The position numbers and the translations under genes were made by a program. 64,000 nt of DNA from Cordilura impudica (taxonomy: Eukaryota > Arthropoda > Insecta > Diptera > Scathophagidae), in the NCBI GenBank assembly GCA_963682025.1, contig OY821518.1, forward strand, positions 35,531,059 to 35,595,058, in the 5' to 3' direction. This document shows positions 1-9,755 of this stretch, piece after piece. A model generated the notes under the pieces. The model was not told the origin of the DNA. It made no database searches and was given only the letters and a program-made list of their open reading frames with translations. How positions within the stretch are numbered: position 1 is the stretch's first letter; each line of letters starts with the position of its first letter.

Positions 1-576
1 TATATGCTCAATCTGTTCGTCCAATGTTTTAATCTTTAGCACCAAATCAAGATAAAAAATGTGTGAAAAAATATCTAAGTTATTTTTGTCTATTGAATTG
101 ATTTTTGCCAGAATAATATCTCTATCCGATTCAATAGTGTGTTTTAAGTTAGTTAGTGTTTCATTGAAATGATTTGTAATTTTTATTTGTTTGTTTGCGG
201 TTTCTATTATATTATGATTATTGTTATCTATAATTTGTAAATGATTCTGTATTGTTTCCCTATCTTCTTCGTCCATAGTTCCTGCCATCCATTTCAGACC
301 TGATCCCAAAACATTAGCTAAACCTCTTTTACCTCTATTCAATTGTAGAGTACGAAACTTTATTATAACCCTGTTAAGCTGAGCTTGTAAGACTTGTTTA
401 TTTATGTTAGACTGCTGTATACTATTTTCAATGTGGCTAATTATTTCCTGGATTTCACTTAGATAAATGGTGTGAACTATCGTTGTATATGCTTCGACCA
501 TTGTTACATTGTCCAACTTAATTTCCGTATATCCACTGTTGCCTTCATTTATAGGTTGAATCAATAAGTTATTCAT
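1..576 (-). CDS. env: Errantivirus env, N-terminal part (runs off the window)
   Basis: The frame opens with an ATG at 576 that overlaps the end of pol by eight bases (ATGAATAA) and stays open for 192 codons to the window edge. About 90 residues in there is a basic RGKRG motif, a likely furin-type cleavage site, followed by a glycine-rich, hydrophobic stretch (LGSGLKWMAG) like the fusion-peptide region of insect errantivirus envelope proteins. The known role of this family is a membrane glycoprotein that lets gypsy-like elements pass between cells. No strong signal peptide is visible after this ATG. In related elements env is made from a spliced mRNA whose leader can come from gag, so the true N-terminus is unknown. 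The transmembrane segment would lie outside the window. Confidence 0.75.
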   Translation of the reverse strand, partial: MNNLLIQPINEGNSGYTEIKLDNVTMVEAYTTIVHTIYLSEIQEIISHIENSIQQSNINKQVLQAQLNRVIIKFRTLQLNRGKRGLANVLGSGLKWMAGTMDEEDRETIQNHLQIIDNNNHNIIETANKQIKITNHFNETLTNLKHTIESDRDIILAKINSIDKNNLDIFSHIFYLDLVLKIKTLDEQIEHI

Positions 577-3500
577 TACCGGTGATATTAGTAGGATTAG
601 AATCGTAAGCCGTAATATCCAGTGAATCTGCAAATTTAAAGGGACGTTTGATGTTAGTTGGGTGGATATTATCTACTTTCAGTTTTCTATAACGAGGTTC
701 GTATTTATGTCTTAAAGCTTTATAATTTTTCACATATGCTTCTGGTTTGTCATAATTAAATTGTTCCCTATTCAAATTTCTTTTTGTTATAATTTTATCC
801 TTAAAGTCTTTTAATCGATTATATAATTTTATTTTATCTATTGTTCCTTGTATTACATCAAATGGTCTGCTCATCGTTGTTGAGTGAATGGATTTATTAT
901 ACCATTCAACACATTTATACATTCGCTCTTGTACTGATAATTCTGATCGTTGAAATTCTAATGTTCTAAACTTGTCTGATATGCTACTATGTAATCTTTC
1001 GATATCTGCATTTCCTGTATGGTTGTTAGGTTTGGTGAAATGAACTGTAATATTTTCCTCTCGTAAAAAGTTCTTTACATTGATGGATGCGAATTCGTTG
1101 TCTGTAACTACTTTGTTTGGTTTACCTCTCATTGATATATAGAGTCTAATTTTCTCTACTATTGTACAGCTATTTCTGTCTTCCAAATATAACATAACTG
1201 CGTATTTTGAAAATTTGTCAATGAAAGATAAAAAACTGTGTTTCTTATTTGTATATACGTCCATATGTACTATTTCATTAACATCTTTTGGTGTTTCTGT
1301 GACATGAAATTTTGGTGTTATTGGTTTCCTATCATATTTGGATTTGTTGCAAACATTACAATTATTAACGTATTTCTGAATAAAATGTTTAAGATTGTTA
1401 AAATAAATTTTAGTTTTCAAACCACAATAATTTTCGTTAATTCCTGCATGACCTGTTTCATTTTTATGGTATTTTGCTATATATCTATACAATTCATCCT
1501 CATTCAGCATATCTTTAGCGTGATAAACACATCGGACAAATTTTATTGAGTTACCGAATATTTCAATTAGCTTTAATTGTACTTTATTGTACAAATGATC
1601 AGACAATTCGGTGTAAATACCTATCTTCAAATTTCTCTTGATAGTTATATTCCTTCTAACTATATCGGTCATTGTACCGGTTATGATATCGTTAGTGTTT
1701 AAAAAAATTTTATGTTTGCCGTCAATGATTTGAGTTTCATTAGTTTTGTTATCAGTTAGTATTATTTGCTTCTCAAATCTATTAACGACTGTGTCCAAAA
1801 TAAAAAAATGATCATTCAATTCTTCCTGTTGAGAATGGATAGTTGCAGCCACACTCATTTGATCATCTGCCATGAAAACAATATCATCTGGTGCATTTAT
1901 ACGGCTCATAAAATCGGCTACAACGTTCTCTTTACCCTTGATGTAACTTATTTTAAAATCATACTCTCCCAACCTCAACAGCCAACGCTGGAGTCTTTGG
2001 TTTATATCTTTACCCTTGGTTTTGGATTGAAGCCAAACCAATGGTTGATGGTCCGTAAATAGTTCAAATTGCCTGCCATATAGATATGGACGGAAGTAGT
2101 TTACTGCCCAAACAATAGCCAGCAATTCTTTTTCCACAGTCGCATAATGCCTCTCGTGGTCATTCAATGTTCTACTTGCATAGGCAATTGGATGATTTTC
2201 CTGAGACAATACGGCACCTACAGCATAACCACTTGCATCAGTAGTTAATTTAAATTTTTTTGAATAATCTGGATACTTAAGTATCGGTGGGTTAATGATC
2301 AACTTTTTCAATTTTTCAAAGGAATCATGATAATTAGGATCGTTGAGATTAATTTTCGTATTCTTCTTTAGATATTTAGTTAATCCTTGTGCAACTTTTG
2401 CGTAGTCTTTAATAAATTTTCGGTAGTACCCCGTAACTCCTAAGAAAGATTTTATCTGTTTAGTTGTTTCAGGAAGCTTTAGCTTCTGAATTGCATCAAT
2501 TTTATTTGGGTTAGGTCTTAGACCTTCCTCGCTCAGAACATGACCAAGGTATTCAGTTTCCTTCGCCAAAAAAACGCATTTGTCGAGCTGTATCTTCAGA
2601 TTATGCTCTCGTAATTTTTGAAAAATTTTGTTGACACTCTGTACATGCTCTGTTAATGATGTACTAAAAATTAAAATGTCATCTAAATAAACAACGCAAA
2701 TTTTATTAATATATTCTCTAAGTACCGAGTTCATAAGACGTTGAAAGGTTGCTGGAGCATTTTTTAATCCAAAGGGCATCCTGTTGTATTCAAAATGTCC
2801 CAAGGGAGTCGAGAAAGCTGTTTTTTTTCTATCGTTTGTATTCATGAGAATTTGGTGAAAACCCTTGGCTAAATCCAATGTTGTAAAATAAGTAGATTTT
2901 CCCAATTTATCCAATATATTTTCTATATTGGGTATTGGAAATTTGTCGTCCACCGTTATCTCGTTCAATTTTCTGTAGTCAACAACAATGCGCCACTTCT
3001 TCCTGCCCGATTGGTCCATTTTCTTTGGAACAACCCAGATAGGAGAATTATAGGCAGAGTTACTTTCCACAATTATTTTCTGTTGTAACATTTCTTGGAT
3101 CTGCCTGTTAATTTCGTCTTCATGTATTTTGGGATATCTGTATATTTTAGAGTATACAGGTTTATCTGTAGTAGTAATTATGGAATGTCTTATCTCATGA
3201 GTATGAGTAAGTGAATCACCTTCATGAAACAACAAGTCGCTATTTTTACTTATGAGATCACGAAGAAACTCTTTTTCTTCGGAATTCATGTCGACTCTAA
3301 AAAGTTTTTTAATGTTCTCCTTATTGACATCTAAAAATTCCAATGCATGAATCTCGTTATAATAGCAAGGAAATGAATTTGTAAAAAAAATTTTTCTATC
3401 ATTAATCTGAATATACCGTTCTTCTAAACAAATTTTTGCACCTAAAGGTTTCAATATATTATTACCAATTATTCCATCAAATCTATTATTAGTCAATTTC

Positions 3501-3766
3501 AACAATTTCCAAGCCATAAAATTATTATCGGAAAACTCTTCTGGGATTTCCGTGACAATTTCCTCACTTATAACTACTTTGCTTGCCAGAGTTGAGAAAG
3601 TTAATGGTTTTCTTAATTTTATACGTTCATAACTAGGAAGTGCATTACAATTTAATATTGATGTGGTTGATCCAGTATCAATCAAACATCTTATCTTGGA
3701 ATTACCAATAGTTAATTGTACTATCGGTAAACCGTTTTCTTTTCGGCTGAACGAAAATTTGCTTCC
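569..3766 (-). CDS. pol: Errantivirus pol: protease, reverse transcriptase, RNase H, integrase
   Basis: The pol frame is open from 3766 to its stop at 569 and overlaps the end of gag (3721-3766) in the -1 frame, so expression by -1 frameshifting near the A-rich stretch around 3733-3745 is likely. Numbering from a TTG codon at 3685: protease DTGS at residues 3-6; reverse transcriptase with catalytic D271 (LDLAKG) and YLDD at 333-336; RNase H aspartates near 483, 545 and 591; integrase zinc finger H740, H746, C776, C779; integrase core D809, D862 and E896. No stop or frameshift interrupts it, and all catalytic residues are present. This order and the following env place the element in the Ty3/gypsy errantiviruses, nearest in look to 17.6/297. 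The copy may be recent. Confidence 0.93.
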   Translation of the reverse strand, partial: GSKFSFSRKENGLPIVQLTIGNSKIRCLIDTGSTTSILNCNALPSYERIKLRKPLTFSTLASKVVISEEIVTEIPEEFSDNNFMAWKLLKLTNNRFDGIIGNNILKPLGAKICLEERYIQINDRKIFFTNSFPCYYNEIHALEFLDVNKENIKKLFRVDMNSEEKEFLRDLISKNSDLLFHEGDSLTHTHEIRHSIITTTDKPVYSKIYRYPKIHEDEINRQIQEMLQQKIIVESNSAYNSPIWVVPKKMDQSGRKKWRIVVDYRKLNEITVDDKFPIPNIENILDKLGKSTYFTTLDLAKGFHQILMNTNDRKKTAFSTPLGHFEYNRMPFGLKNAPATFQRLMNSVLREYINKICVVYLDDILIFSTSLTEHVQSVNKIFQKLREHNLKIQLDKCVFLAKETEYLGHVLSEEGLRPNPNKIDAIQKLKLPETTKQIKSFLGVTGYYRKFIKDYAKVAQGLTKYLKKNTKINLNDPNYHDSFEKLKKLIINPPILKYPDYSKKFKLTTDASGYAVGAVLSQENHPIAYASRTLNDHERHYATVEKELLAIVWAVNYFRPYLYGRQFELFTDHQPLVWLQSKTKGKDINQRLQRWLLRLGEYDFKISYIKGKENVVADFMSRINAPDDIVFMADDQMSVAATIHSQQEELNDHFFILDTVVNRFEKQIILTDNKTNETQIIDGKHKIFLNTNDIITGTMTDIVRRNITIKRNLKIGIYTELSDHLYNKVQLKLIEIFGNSIKFVRCVYHAKDMLNEDELYRYIAKYHKNETGHAGINENYCGLKTKIYFNNLKHFIQKYVNNCNVCNKSKYDRKPITPKFHVTETPKDVNEIVHMDVYTNKKHSFLSFIDKFSKYAVMLYLEDRNSCTIVEKIRLYISMRGKPNKVVTDNEFASINVKNFLREENITVHFTKPNNHTGNADIERLHSSISDKFRTLEFQRSELSVQERMYKCVEWYNKSIHSTTMSRPFDVIQGTIDKIKLYNRLKDFKDKIITKRNLNREQFNYDKPEAYVKNYKALRHKYEPRYRKLKVDNIHPTNIKRPFKFADSLDITAYDSNPTNITGNE

Positions 3767-4872
3767 TCATTCGGAACAATTTCACTCTGTTCAATGTGAT
3801 CTATTTCCATCGGTTCAACATTATGTCGATGTTGACCAGAATTTTGTCGCGACTGATTAGATTGTCGGAACTGTTGCGAATTTCGAATTACGTTTGAATA
3901 TTGCCCTTGCCGATTATCAAAACCTTGTGTTTGTCGATTTGAATTTGGAAAGTTTTGTGTTTGGTGACAAGAAAAACCTTGTGTCCGTTGGTCTGGGAAA
4001 TTCTGTCTACTCGGTCTAAAATTTGTTTGTCGAAAATTTTGCCTTTGGTGAGGTTCGGAATAATTATGGGTAGAATTTTGGTTAGTGTATTTAATATTTT
4101 GATTAGTATTTCTAAAATGTCGATTATTTTCCCTGATCATGTCGCATTCCTGTAAACAATGATATGCTTCGCGAATAGTATTAATATTTCGGCTATATAT
4201 AACACTTGCCAAATGCGGAGGTATACCATTAACAAAAGTTCGAAAAATCATTGATTCGTTTATATTTGGGTTGAATTCTAATGGTTTACATGAATCTTGT
4301 TCGTATTTTGTATTCAACTTATCTAATATTATTTTTAAATTATTATATAATTGACTTACATCATTGTTTTTTGTTGATAGTGCTCTATGGTATAGTTGGG
4401 TGTAGCTTTCCCTGATGCCGAACACCTTTAATAGCTCATTTTTCACGTTCTGCCATGATTTATCGGTTAAACCTCGAATTATATTGGCTGCTTCTCCCTG
4501 TATCTTCTTAAGTATGCAGCGATGGTATATATATTCCTCCATTTCACCATCTTGAAAAATTCGTAGGAAGATTTCGACTTCCTTGATGAATGATGATATG
4601 TCATAGTCTCGATCTTTTCCAGTGAAAACATTTATTCTATCTACTTCCTTCAAAAGGATAGAAATTGGAATCGGACCCAACGATGATGTTTCTGTTGGCA
4701 CTGCTGTGGGTGCTGATGTTTGTGTTGGAGCAGAAGTTAGTGTTGCTGTTGATGATGTTGATGTCATTGTGTTGAGTATATCGTTGCTTTGTAATATGTT
4801 GAAGTATGGTTTAAACTGTGGTGTTTCAGTTTTCTCCGTATCTTTAGGCATCTCCCTGGAGTTTAGACACAA
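3721..4872 (-). CDS. gag: Errantivirus gag (capsid/nucleocapsid polyprotein)
   Basis: A 383-residue open frame lies directly upstream of pol. The first ATG gives MCLNSREMPK; a second ATG seven codons in (about 4851) could be the start. Residues 35-60 are Thr/Ser/Pro-rich. The middle third is helical capsid-like sequence. The last third is strongly Gln/Asn/Arg-rich with repeated RQNF/QGF-type segments and no CCHC zinc knuckle, as is usual for errantivirus Gag. An EPMEID motif near the C-terminus resembles the short acidic motif that often follows the RNA-binding region in this group. The frame ends in TAG at 3721, inside the pol overlap. It appears undamaged. Confidence 0.85.
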   Translation of the reverse strand: MCLNSREMPKDTEKTETPQFKPYFNILQSNDILNTMTSTSSTATLTSAPTQTSAPTAVPTETSSLGPIPISILLKEVDRINVFTGKDRDYDISSFIKEVEIFLRIFQDGEMEEYIYHRCILKKIQGEAANIIRGLTDKSWQNVKNELLKVFGIRESYTQLYHRALSTKNNDVSQLYNNLKIILDKLNTKYEQDSCKPLEFNPNINESMIFRTFVNGIPPHLASVIYSRNINTIREAYHCLQECDMIRENNRHFRNTNQNIKYTNQNSTHNYSEPHQRQNFRQTNFRPSRQNFPDQRTQGFSCHQTQNFPNSNRQTQGFDNRQGQYSNVIRNSQQFRQSNQSRQNSGQHRHNVEPMEIDHIEQSEIVPNEEANFRSAEKKTVYR

Positions 4873-4948
4873 TTCACTGTTCCTTCACAAACTCGAACCG
4901 TAACGAAAAATAAGTTCTTTAGTCTTTTTTCTTCTTTGTTTTCAAAAT

Positions 4949-5242
4949 GATATTCTTCGGAATATCTTAAAATTTTTCACAAATATATATTTTTTTTTTT
5001 TTAAAGGATATTCTTTAGAATATCTTCAGTATTTTAACAAATGTTATTTTTTTTCAAAAAAGGATATTCTTTGGAATATCTTCACTAATGTTTCACTTTT
5101 TTTTTTTTCTTAAAAAAAAGGATATTCTTTAGACAATTTTCACTAATGTTTCTTTGTTTTAAAAAAGGATATTCTTTAGAATATCTTCATTAATTTCTTT
5201 TAGATAGCGTCGCGACCAAATAGGGATATTCTTCAGAATATC
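4949..5242. promoter_or_regulatory. Six-copy palindrome array in the errantivirus leader (insulator-like position)
   Basis: Six copies of GATATTC-(4 nt)-GAATATC start at 4949, 5007, 5063, 5121, 5168 and 5225. Five are near-perfect 18-bp inverted repeats and the one at 5121 has a decayed right half. Spacing is 58, 56, 58, 47 and 57 bp, and the copies are separated by T- or A-rich tracts. The array fills the untranslated leader between the primer binding site and gag. In gypsy this same position holds the Su(Hw) insulator, also repeated sites in AT-rich DNA, but the motif here differs. A binding-site array is inferred; the bound protein is unknown. Confidence 0.6.
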
Positions 5243-5252
5243 TTTTGGATTT

Positions 5253-5270
5253 ATCCTACCGACTGCGCCA
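5253..5270 (-). other. Primer binding site (tRNA-Ser type)
   Basis: On the minus strand the sequence directly after the LTR is TGGCGCAGTCGGTAGGAT, which looks complementary to the 3' end of an insect tRNA-Ser including CCA. This is the primer type used by the 17.6/297 group, whereas gypsy itself uses tRNA-Lys. It fixes the internal edge of the 5' LTR at 5271. The tRNA match is from memory of tRNA ends and was not searched. Confidence 0.7.
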
Positions 5271-5416
5271 GTTAAATGAAAGTCCACGAATACATTTGGT
5301 TGGAATGTTAATATGAACTGCTCTTTACTTTATTGTTTGCTATATTTTTATACAAAAATATTCTTAATCTAAAACTATAAATATTCAATAAAAAAATATG
5401 CTTATGCTATTGGTTT

Positions 5417-5424
5417 CTTTTATA
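5417..5424 (-). promoter_or_regulatory. TATA box of the LTR promoter
   Basis: TATAAAAG on the minus strand lies about 150 bp before the LTR inner edge, where a U3/R boundary is expected. It would direct transcription leftward into gag-pol-env. Some errantivirus LTRs lack a TATA box, so this is a prediction. Confidence 0.45.
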
Positions 5425-5465
5425 GAACGTTTAATTGGTTGGTCATAAAACAATATTGTATTTTG

Positions 5466-5880
5466 TAGGAAGTAAATGACGAAAACAAAGTGAGTTTTTC
5501 ATACGAAAGTTTATCGACACTTTGTTTTCGTTTTGAAACTGTAATTTTGGTGATTTGACATTTATTTTATTTTAAATGATTGAAATGAATAAACAAAATT
5601 TCAATACAAAGTTTATTAACTCTTTGTTCTAGTTTAATGACGAAAACAAAGGTATCAAGTTTCAATGAATGAAGTAAGTTTCCATATGAAAGTTTATTAA
5701 CACCTTGTTTTCGTTTAAAATTATAATTCTGTTAGTTTGACATTTATTTCATTTTAAATGATGAACTGAAATAATTATTGAGTAAACAATTTTATTAATA
5801 CAAAGTTTATTAACACTTTGTTCTAGTTATTAAAAATTATAATTTTAATAATATGGTATTTATTTTATTCTTGGTAATTT
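5466..5880. repeat. Tandem duplication inside the LTR U3 region
   Basis: Two units, about 5466-5632 and 5633-5826, are followed by a decayed partial third to about 5880. Each unit has GACGAAAACAAAG facing CTTTGTTTTCG, then AT-rich DNA with GACATTTATTT, then ACAAAGTTTATTAAC followed by CTTTGTTCTAG. The mirrored CTTTGTT/AACAAAG boxes appear several times. Repeated U3 units are often enhancers in LTR elements; that role is inferred. Confidence 0.6.
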
Positions 5881-5952
5881 ATTCTTATGCTAGATATAGG
5901 GTTTTCAAGTTCGATGGAATCTGTTGAGTTCAGTGTTCCATTGGACTTAACT

Positions 5953-6719
5953 CGGGCGCTGCGTCTGAACCTACATCAATTTTAATTAATGTCAAAAGCG
6001 TCCATTCTAAGGCCGTTAAAAGGTCGTATGTCAAATATCAATGAACTATGTTCATTAGAGCGACAATAAATGAGATTTTGGATATATGGACTAAGGCTCA
6101 AATTCCTGTTTTAAGCAAAATTTCAATTTGGAAGAAGATAGAATATCAGTTAAATTATAATACGAATATATGTAGTTGGAATAATTAATTTTTCTTAAAC
6201 ACTAAAAAATCATGGCATTAAAGAAAACGTCTCGTATTTTTTTTTTTTTTTGCTTTTGATCTGAAATTTATCATGGTGTCCTTTAGAAATTAAATTCACT
6301 TCTTAATTTAATTTGTTCCACATTCTTGTTTAAAGTTACTCCAGGGTAGCGTGAACGGAGCAAAGAAAAATTTTGATACCCATATTGCCTATGTTTAACC
6401 ACATTGTTTCCACGCCATTAGATTTTAGTTAAAATGGGAACTAGTACATATTAAGGAAAAATAAATAAATATTATTTTCAATCGAGTAATATTTCATTTG
6501 ATTTTTTAATTGACTAATTTTTATACAAAACTCATCAAAAATTACATATTTTATTGAATATCACAACAGTTAGGCCATGCTTGGACATGTTCCATAAACC
6601 GTTGAACGCGTCATGAAAAAACCCCTCATGTCATACCCATATTGGATATGTTTATCTTTAAAAATGAAACTATTAAAAAAACTAAAAAATAAACCTATTT
6701 TAAAATCGGTCCAGCTCGG
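5953..6719. other. AT-rich intergenic DNA
   Basis: No gene or recognisable element. A poly(T) run lies near 6238. The block at 5930-5970 is GC-richer than its surroundings and may hold the true LTR/flank junction. Confidence 0.4.
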
Positions 6720-6950
6720 AATGGGTTAACGCTAGATCAGAAATATTTTGGAAATCGTTATTGAGTGAGTTCATATATGCGGCCAGTAATTTGATTAAAA
6801 GCTTTACATGGACACACAGACAGATGGACAAGCGGACAGATATAGAGGCCACATGGACACACGGAAAGGCTGATATCACTAAATAGGCTCAGAAAGTGAC
6901 TGAGTCGATCTAGGTCAGAATAGCACAAACTCATTACATCCTCACCATAT
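6720..6950 (+). repeat. Decayed fragment of the mini-me-like repeat
   Basis: The segment includes a form of the conserved TTTGATTACAAGCTTTACATGG block, a broken ACAGAC/GGACA microsatellite, and a CTCAGAAAGTGA block, in the same order as the full copy at 7511-8307. It ends next to the short Helitron at 6958. Confidence 0.6.
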
Positions 6951-6957
6951 AATGATA

Positions 6958-7318
6958 TCTATAATATTAAAAGGCTAGGCGATTTCTTGTGACTGATGTT
7001 TTGTTCGAACGTTTTATCCCGATTTTGACCAAACGTATATTATTTGAAAGGTATTTCTTTTTAGCCGTTTTGCAGGTTTACAGATTTTTAAATTTGTTCC
7101 CTTATTTTGAGTAAATTGCATTTAAAATTGCTACTAAATACATACATAAAATTATACAATGTTATGTGTGCGTTTGTTAATAAAAAAAAAATTAGTTTTT
7201 TTTTTGTTGATTTGTGAATTGGCTATAATTGATTAGCATACTTTTAGGGTCTTTATTTAATGAAAAAATAAAATTTCCTAGAATTTGTGCTCAAATTTCG
7301 AGGGCTGGAATCTGCTAG
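6958..7318 (+). mobile_element. Short non-autonomous Helitron, copy 1
   Basis: It begins TCTATAATATTAA after an A and ends GGAATCTGCTAG before a T, the A|TC...CTAG|T arrangement of Helitrons. A short palindrome (TCGAATTTCGAG-type) sits about 15 bp before the end, where Helitrons carry a terminator hairpin. There is no coding capacity at 361 bp. Complete, partial or decayed relatives occur at eleven other places in this window. It was presumably mobilised by an autonomous Helitron; the relic at 25.3-28.1 kb shares the CTAG end but not the body sequence. Confidence 0.8.
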
Positions 7319-7510
7319 TATGGTATAATTACGTTGAGTGCAGAAATTTGTTTTGAATAACTGTTGAAAAAGTTAAAATAAATATATCTTCGGCAGTCAA
7401 CTGGATATTGATTTTTAAATTAACTGTACTTAATACTATTTGATTGAACTTTGAACTTCTAACCTAAAAATTTTATGCGTGTTGATTTTCTTCCAAAAAA
7501 ATCACCATAA

Positions 7511-8307
7511 AACAAGTAGGAAAATTATAGTCGGTCTAGACCGACTATACGATACCCTATACCATGCATTTAGAAACCCTATCTCTTAGGCCCAACTAAC
7601 TGGACATTGAAAATAAGCAAAAACCAAATTTCATTGGGATTTTTATTAATTTTTTTGGCTGCAGATATGAAAAAGTTCATATCGGATGCTATATCTATAA
7701 AGGGACTAGGTCCAAAAATGGACCGATCCTGATCATGTTTGGTAAAGTCTATTGTATTTTGCAAAAATATATACAAACAAAATTTGAGAAGAATCAGTGC
7801 AATATTTTTGTTTTTTAATAGATTTAGGTGAAGATCGGGAAGCAGCTCTATATGGGGTCAAGGGGACCATTTTTGGACTACTCATTAGTGGATGTAATGA
7901 ACGCATACAAACCCAATTTGAGTAAGATCTATATGACAATTTGGATGTTATGGCAATTTATGTCGATTTCATATGGGTAATTTGTATGGGGGCTAGGTCT
8001 GAACATGGACCGATTCTCACCAATTTCAATAGCGTTCATCCCATGGCCGATAAAAGCTTATATACCAAATTTCATCAAAATACATTCATATTTGCGACCT
8101 GCAGTTTGATTACAAGCTTTACATGGACACACAGACGGACGGACGGACGGACGGACGGACGGACGGACGGACATTGTTAAATCAACTCAGAAAGTGATTC
8201 TGATTCGATCGGTATAATTAAAGATGGGTCTAGGTCAAATATTTTTGGTTGTTACAAACAGCAGCACAAAGTCATTATACCCAAACCACATAGTGGTATA
8301 GGGTATA
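7511..8307 (+). mobile_element. mini-me/INE-1-like interspersed repeat, copy A (full length)
   Basis: The copy starts AACAAGTAGG and then has a perfect 24-bp palindrome at 7526-7549 (TATAGTCGGTCT and its mirror). Next comes ATACCCTATACCA, which returns inverted as TGGTATAGGGTAT at the right end. Near the right is a run of nine to ten GACG units (8134-8172) after ACATGGACACACA. Open frames across it are short and not conserved as protein. Proto-microsatellites of GTCY type are known from dipteran mini-me elements; assignment to that group is by resemblance. Other full copies are at 21865, 25961 and 58859. Confidence 0.75.
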
Positions 8308-9755
8308 AATAGGTTTAATGTTACTCAGTTGAATCCTGCTCTGACCATGTATATTTGTTTTATTTCTTTGTTTTGTTTTACTCATCCAAATCCTCATTGA
8401 TTAACCGCTTAATGAAATGTACGAGTACCAATCCTGTCCCAATTTCTCGTTTTATTACTTTACCTTTTTCCTTCTTTTCGTTCTCCATTTATATTTCAGC
8501 CTTTACAATCTGTAATATCAACATGTTTATAAAATACAGTTATTTTTAATCCTTTTCTTTTGGCGTTTTTTTTTTAGAAATTTATTTTTGCTTGCTATTG
8601 CAGATGTTAAGCCTTTTTTCCCAGTTCAATTTTTATTTTTATTTTTTTATTTGTTAAAAAAAAAAAATAAATGTTGTGCTCATGTTAAACACATTTTTTG
8701 TTTTGTTTGCGTGGCAAAACTTTTAAATCATCGCTGTTAAAACCTACAAAGTCAAAGTTGTTGATGGCTTTTCTTTTTGTTCCTTTCGGTTGTTGCTGCT
8801 GTATAACTGTGGCACAGTGTTATGAATTGGGGGTTTTTGAGTTGTTTTCGTTAAGGATTCTAAGTTTTGTTTGCAATATACCATACAAGAGTGTCTCACA
8901 CTAAAAATTCTGCAGCTTTTTCCTATTGAACAAATTGAATGATTTTTTTTGTATAATAGAAATTTTTAGATTTCGTTGTGTAAAAATATTTTATATGTTT
9001 AAAAATTTTCTATTTTCTATGGCGCAGGTTTTATCAGCCAGACAAAATTAAATTCTTAAGTATCTTTTTTTTTACATAAAAATTTTTTTTCAACCCTTTT
9101 GCTTTCTTCTGGATAACGATGAATCACACGAACCACTGTCTGGAGCTGTTTGGAAATTTTGTTTAATACACACTTTTTCCTTTTTTTCGCTTTCGTTGTT
9201 TCTTCGAAGTATTAATAATGCTGTGCTGGTTAAAAAAAAAAAAAAACGAAACAGGAATATTATTTGGTTGCTATTTTTGTATATGTTGGCTTGTAACAAC
9301 AGCCAAGTTTTGAATGTATTTAAAGGTTATGAGTTGTAGTTGTTGCTTTGTTTGTTTGTTAATTTAGCCATGCCACATAGGACTTGTATATAAAAATGTA
9401 CTTTATTTTAAATATGGCAACTAGATGAAGCGTAAAGTATGAAGTTTTTTTTGAAAAAAAAAAAAATAAATAAATAAATGAAAAAGATTTTAAGGGCTCA
9501 CTGTTGTGTTTTATATTTGGTTTTCGAATGATACAAATTATAAAATATGATAATCCTGTGGTAACATTTCTTTTGCGGGGATTAAAATTTAAAAAAAAAA
9601 TATATAAATACTTAGCAGTTGGTGGTCAATTTATTTTGCTACAATTAACATTCATAAGGAGGGCAAACAGTTATAACACAAAAATGTTAAAATATATAAT
9701 TTTTTAGTTTTAAAAATATAACAAGCGAAATCGATCGTCATTTTTTTAATCAAAA
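8308..9755. other. AT-rich DNA with long T and A runs
   Basis: No coding sequence I can support. Small open frames occur but are lysine/phenylalanine-rich artefacts of homopolymers. Confidence 0.4.

Larger units (their letters stand above)
5271..5952 (-). mobile_element. 5' LTR of the errantivirus (outer edge tentative)
   Basis: The inner edge is set by the primer site. On the minus strand the LTR ends in TTAAC(T), and an AGTTAA at 5952 would give matching inverted termini, so about 682 bp is proposed. The partner LTR lies beyond the left window edge, so this cannot be tested here, and no clear YRYRYR target duplication is seen at the proposed edge. Inside are a TATA box at 5417-5424, an AATAAA on the minus strand at 5329-5334, and a tandem duplication in the U3 part. 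The right edge could be up to about 120 bp nearer. Confidence 0.5.

Noticed and set aside
1238..4903. Plus-strand open frames of 65-103 codons across the errantivirus
   Set aside because: They are antisense to gag and pol, show no family motifs and no start context.
5609..5623. Earlier right edge for the LTR at TTAACT near 5618
   Set aside because: It would cut the U3 tandem units in the middle; kept only as an uncertainty of the LTR edge.
8134..8172. GACG tandem units as a possible CRISPR-like or regulatory array
   Set aside because: Four-base units without spacers; a proto-microsatellite of the mini-me-like repeat.
7579..8180. Recurrent frames in the mini-me-like copies, such as one ending in RRTDGRTDGRTDG
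   Set aside because: They recur only because the DNA repeat recurs. They are found on both strands, differ in length, and contain the microsatellite.
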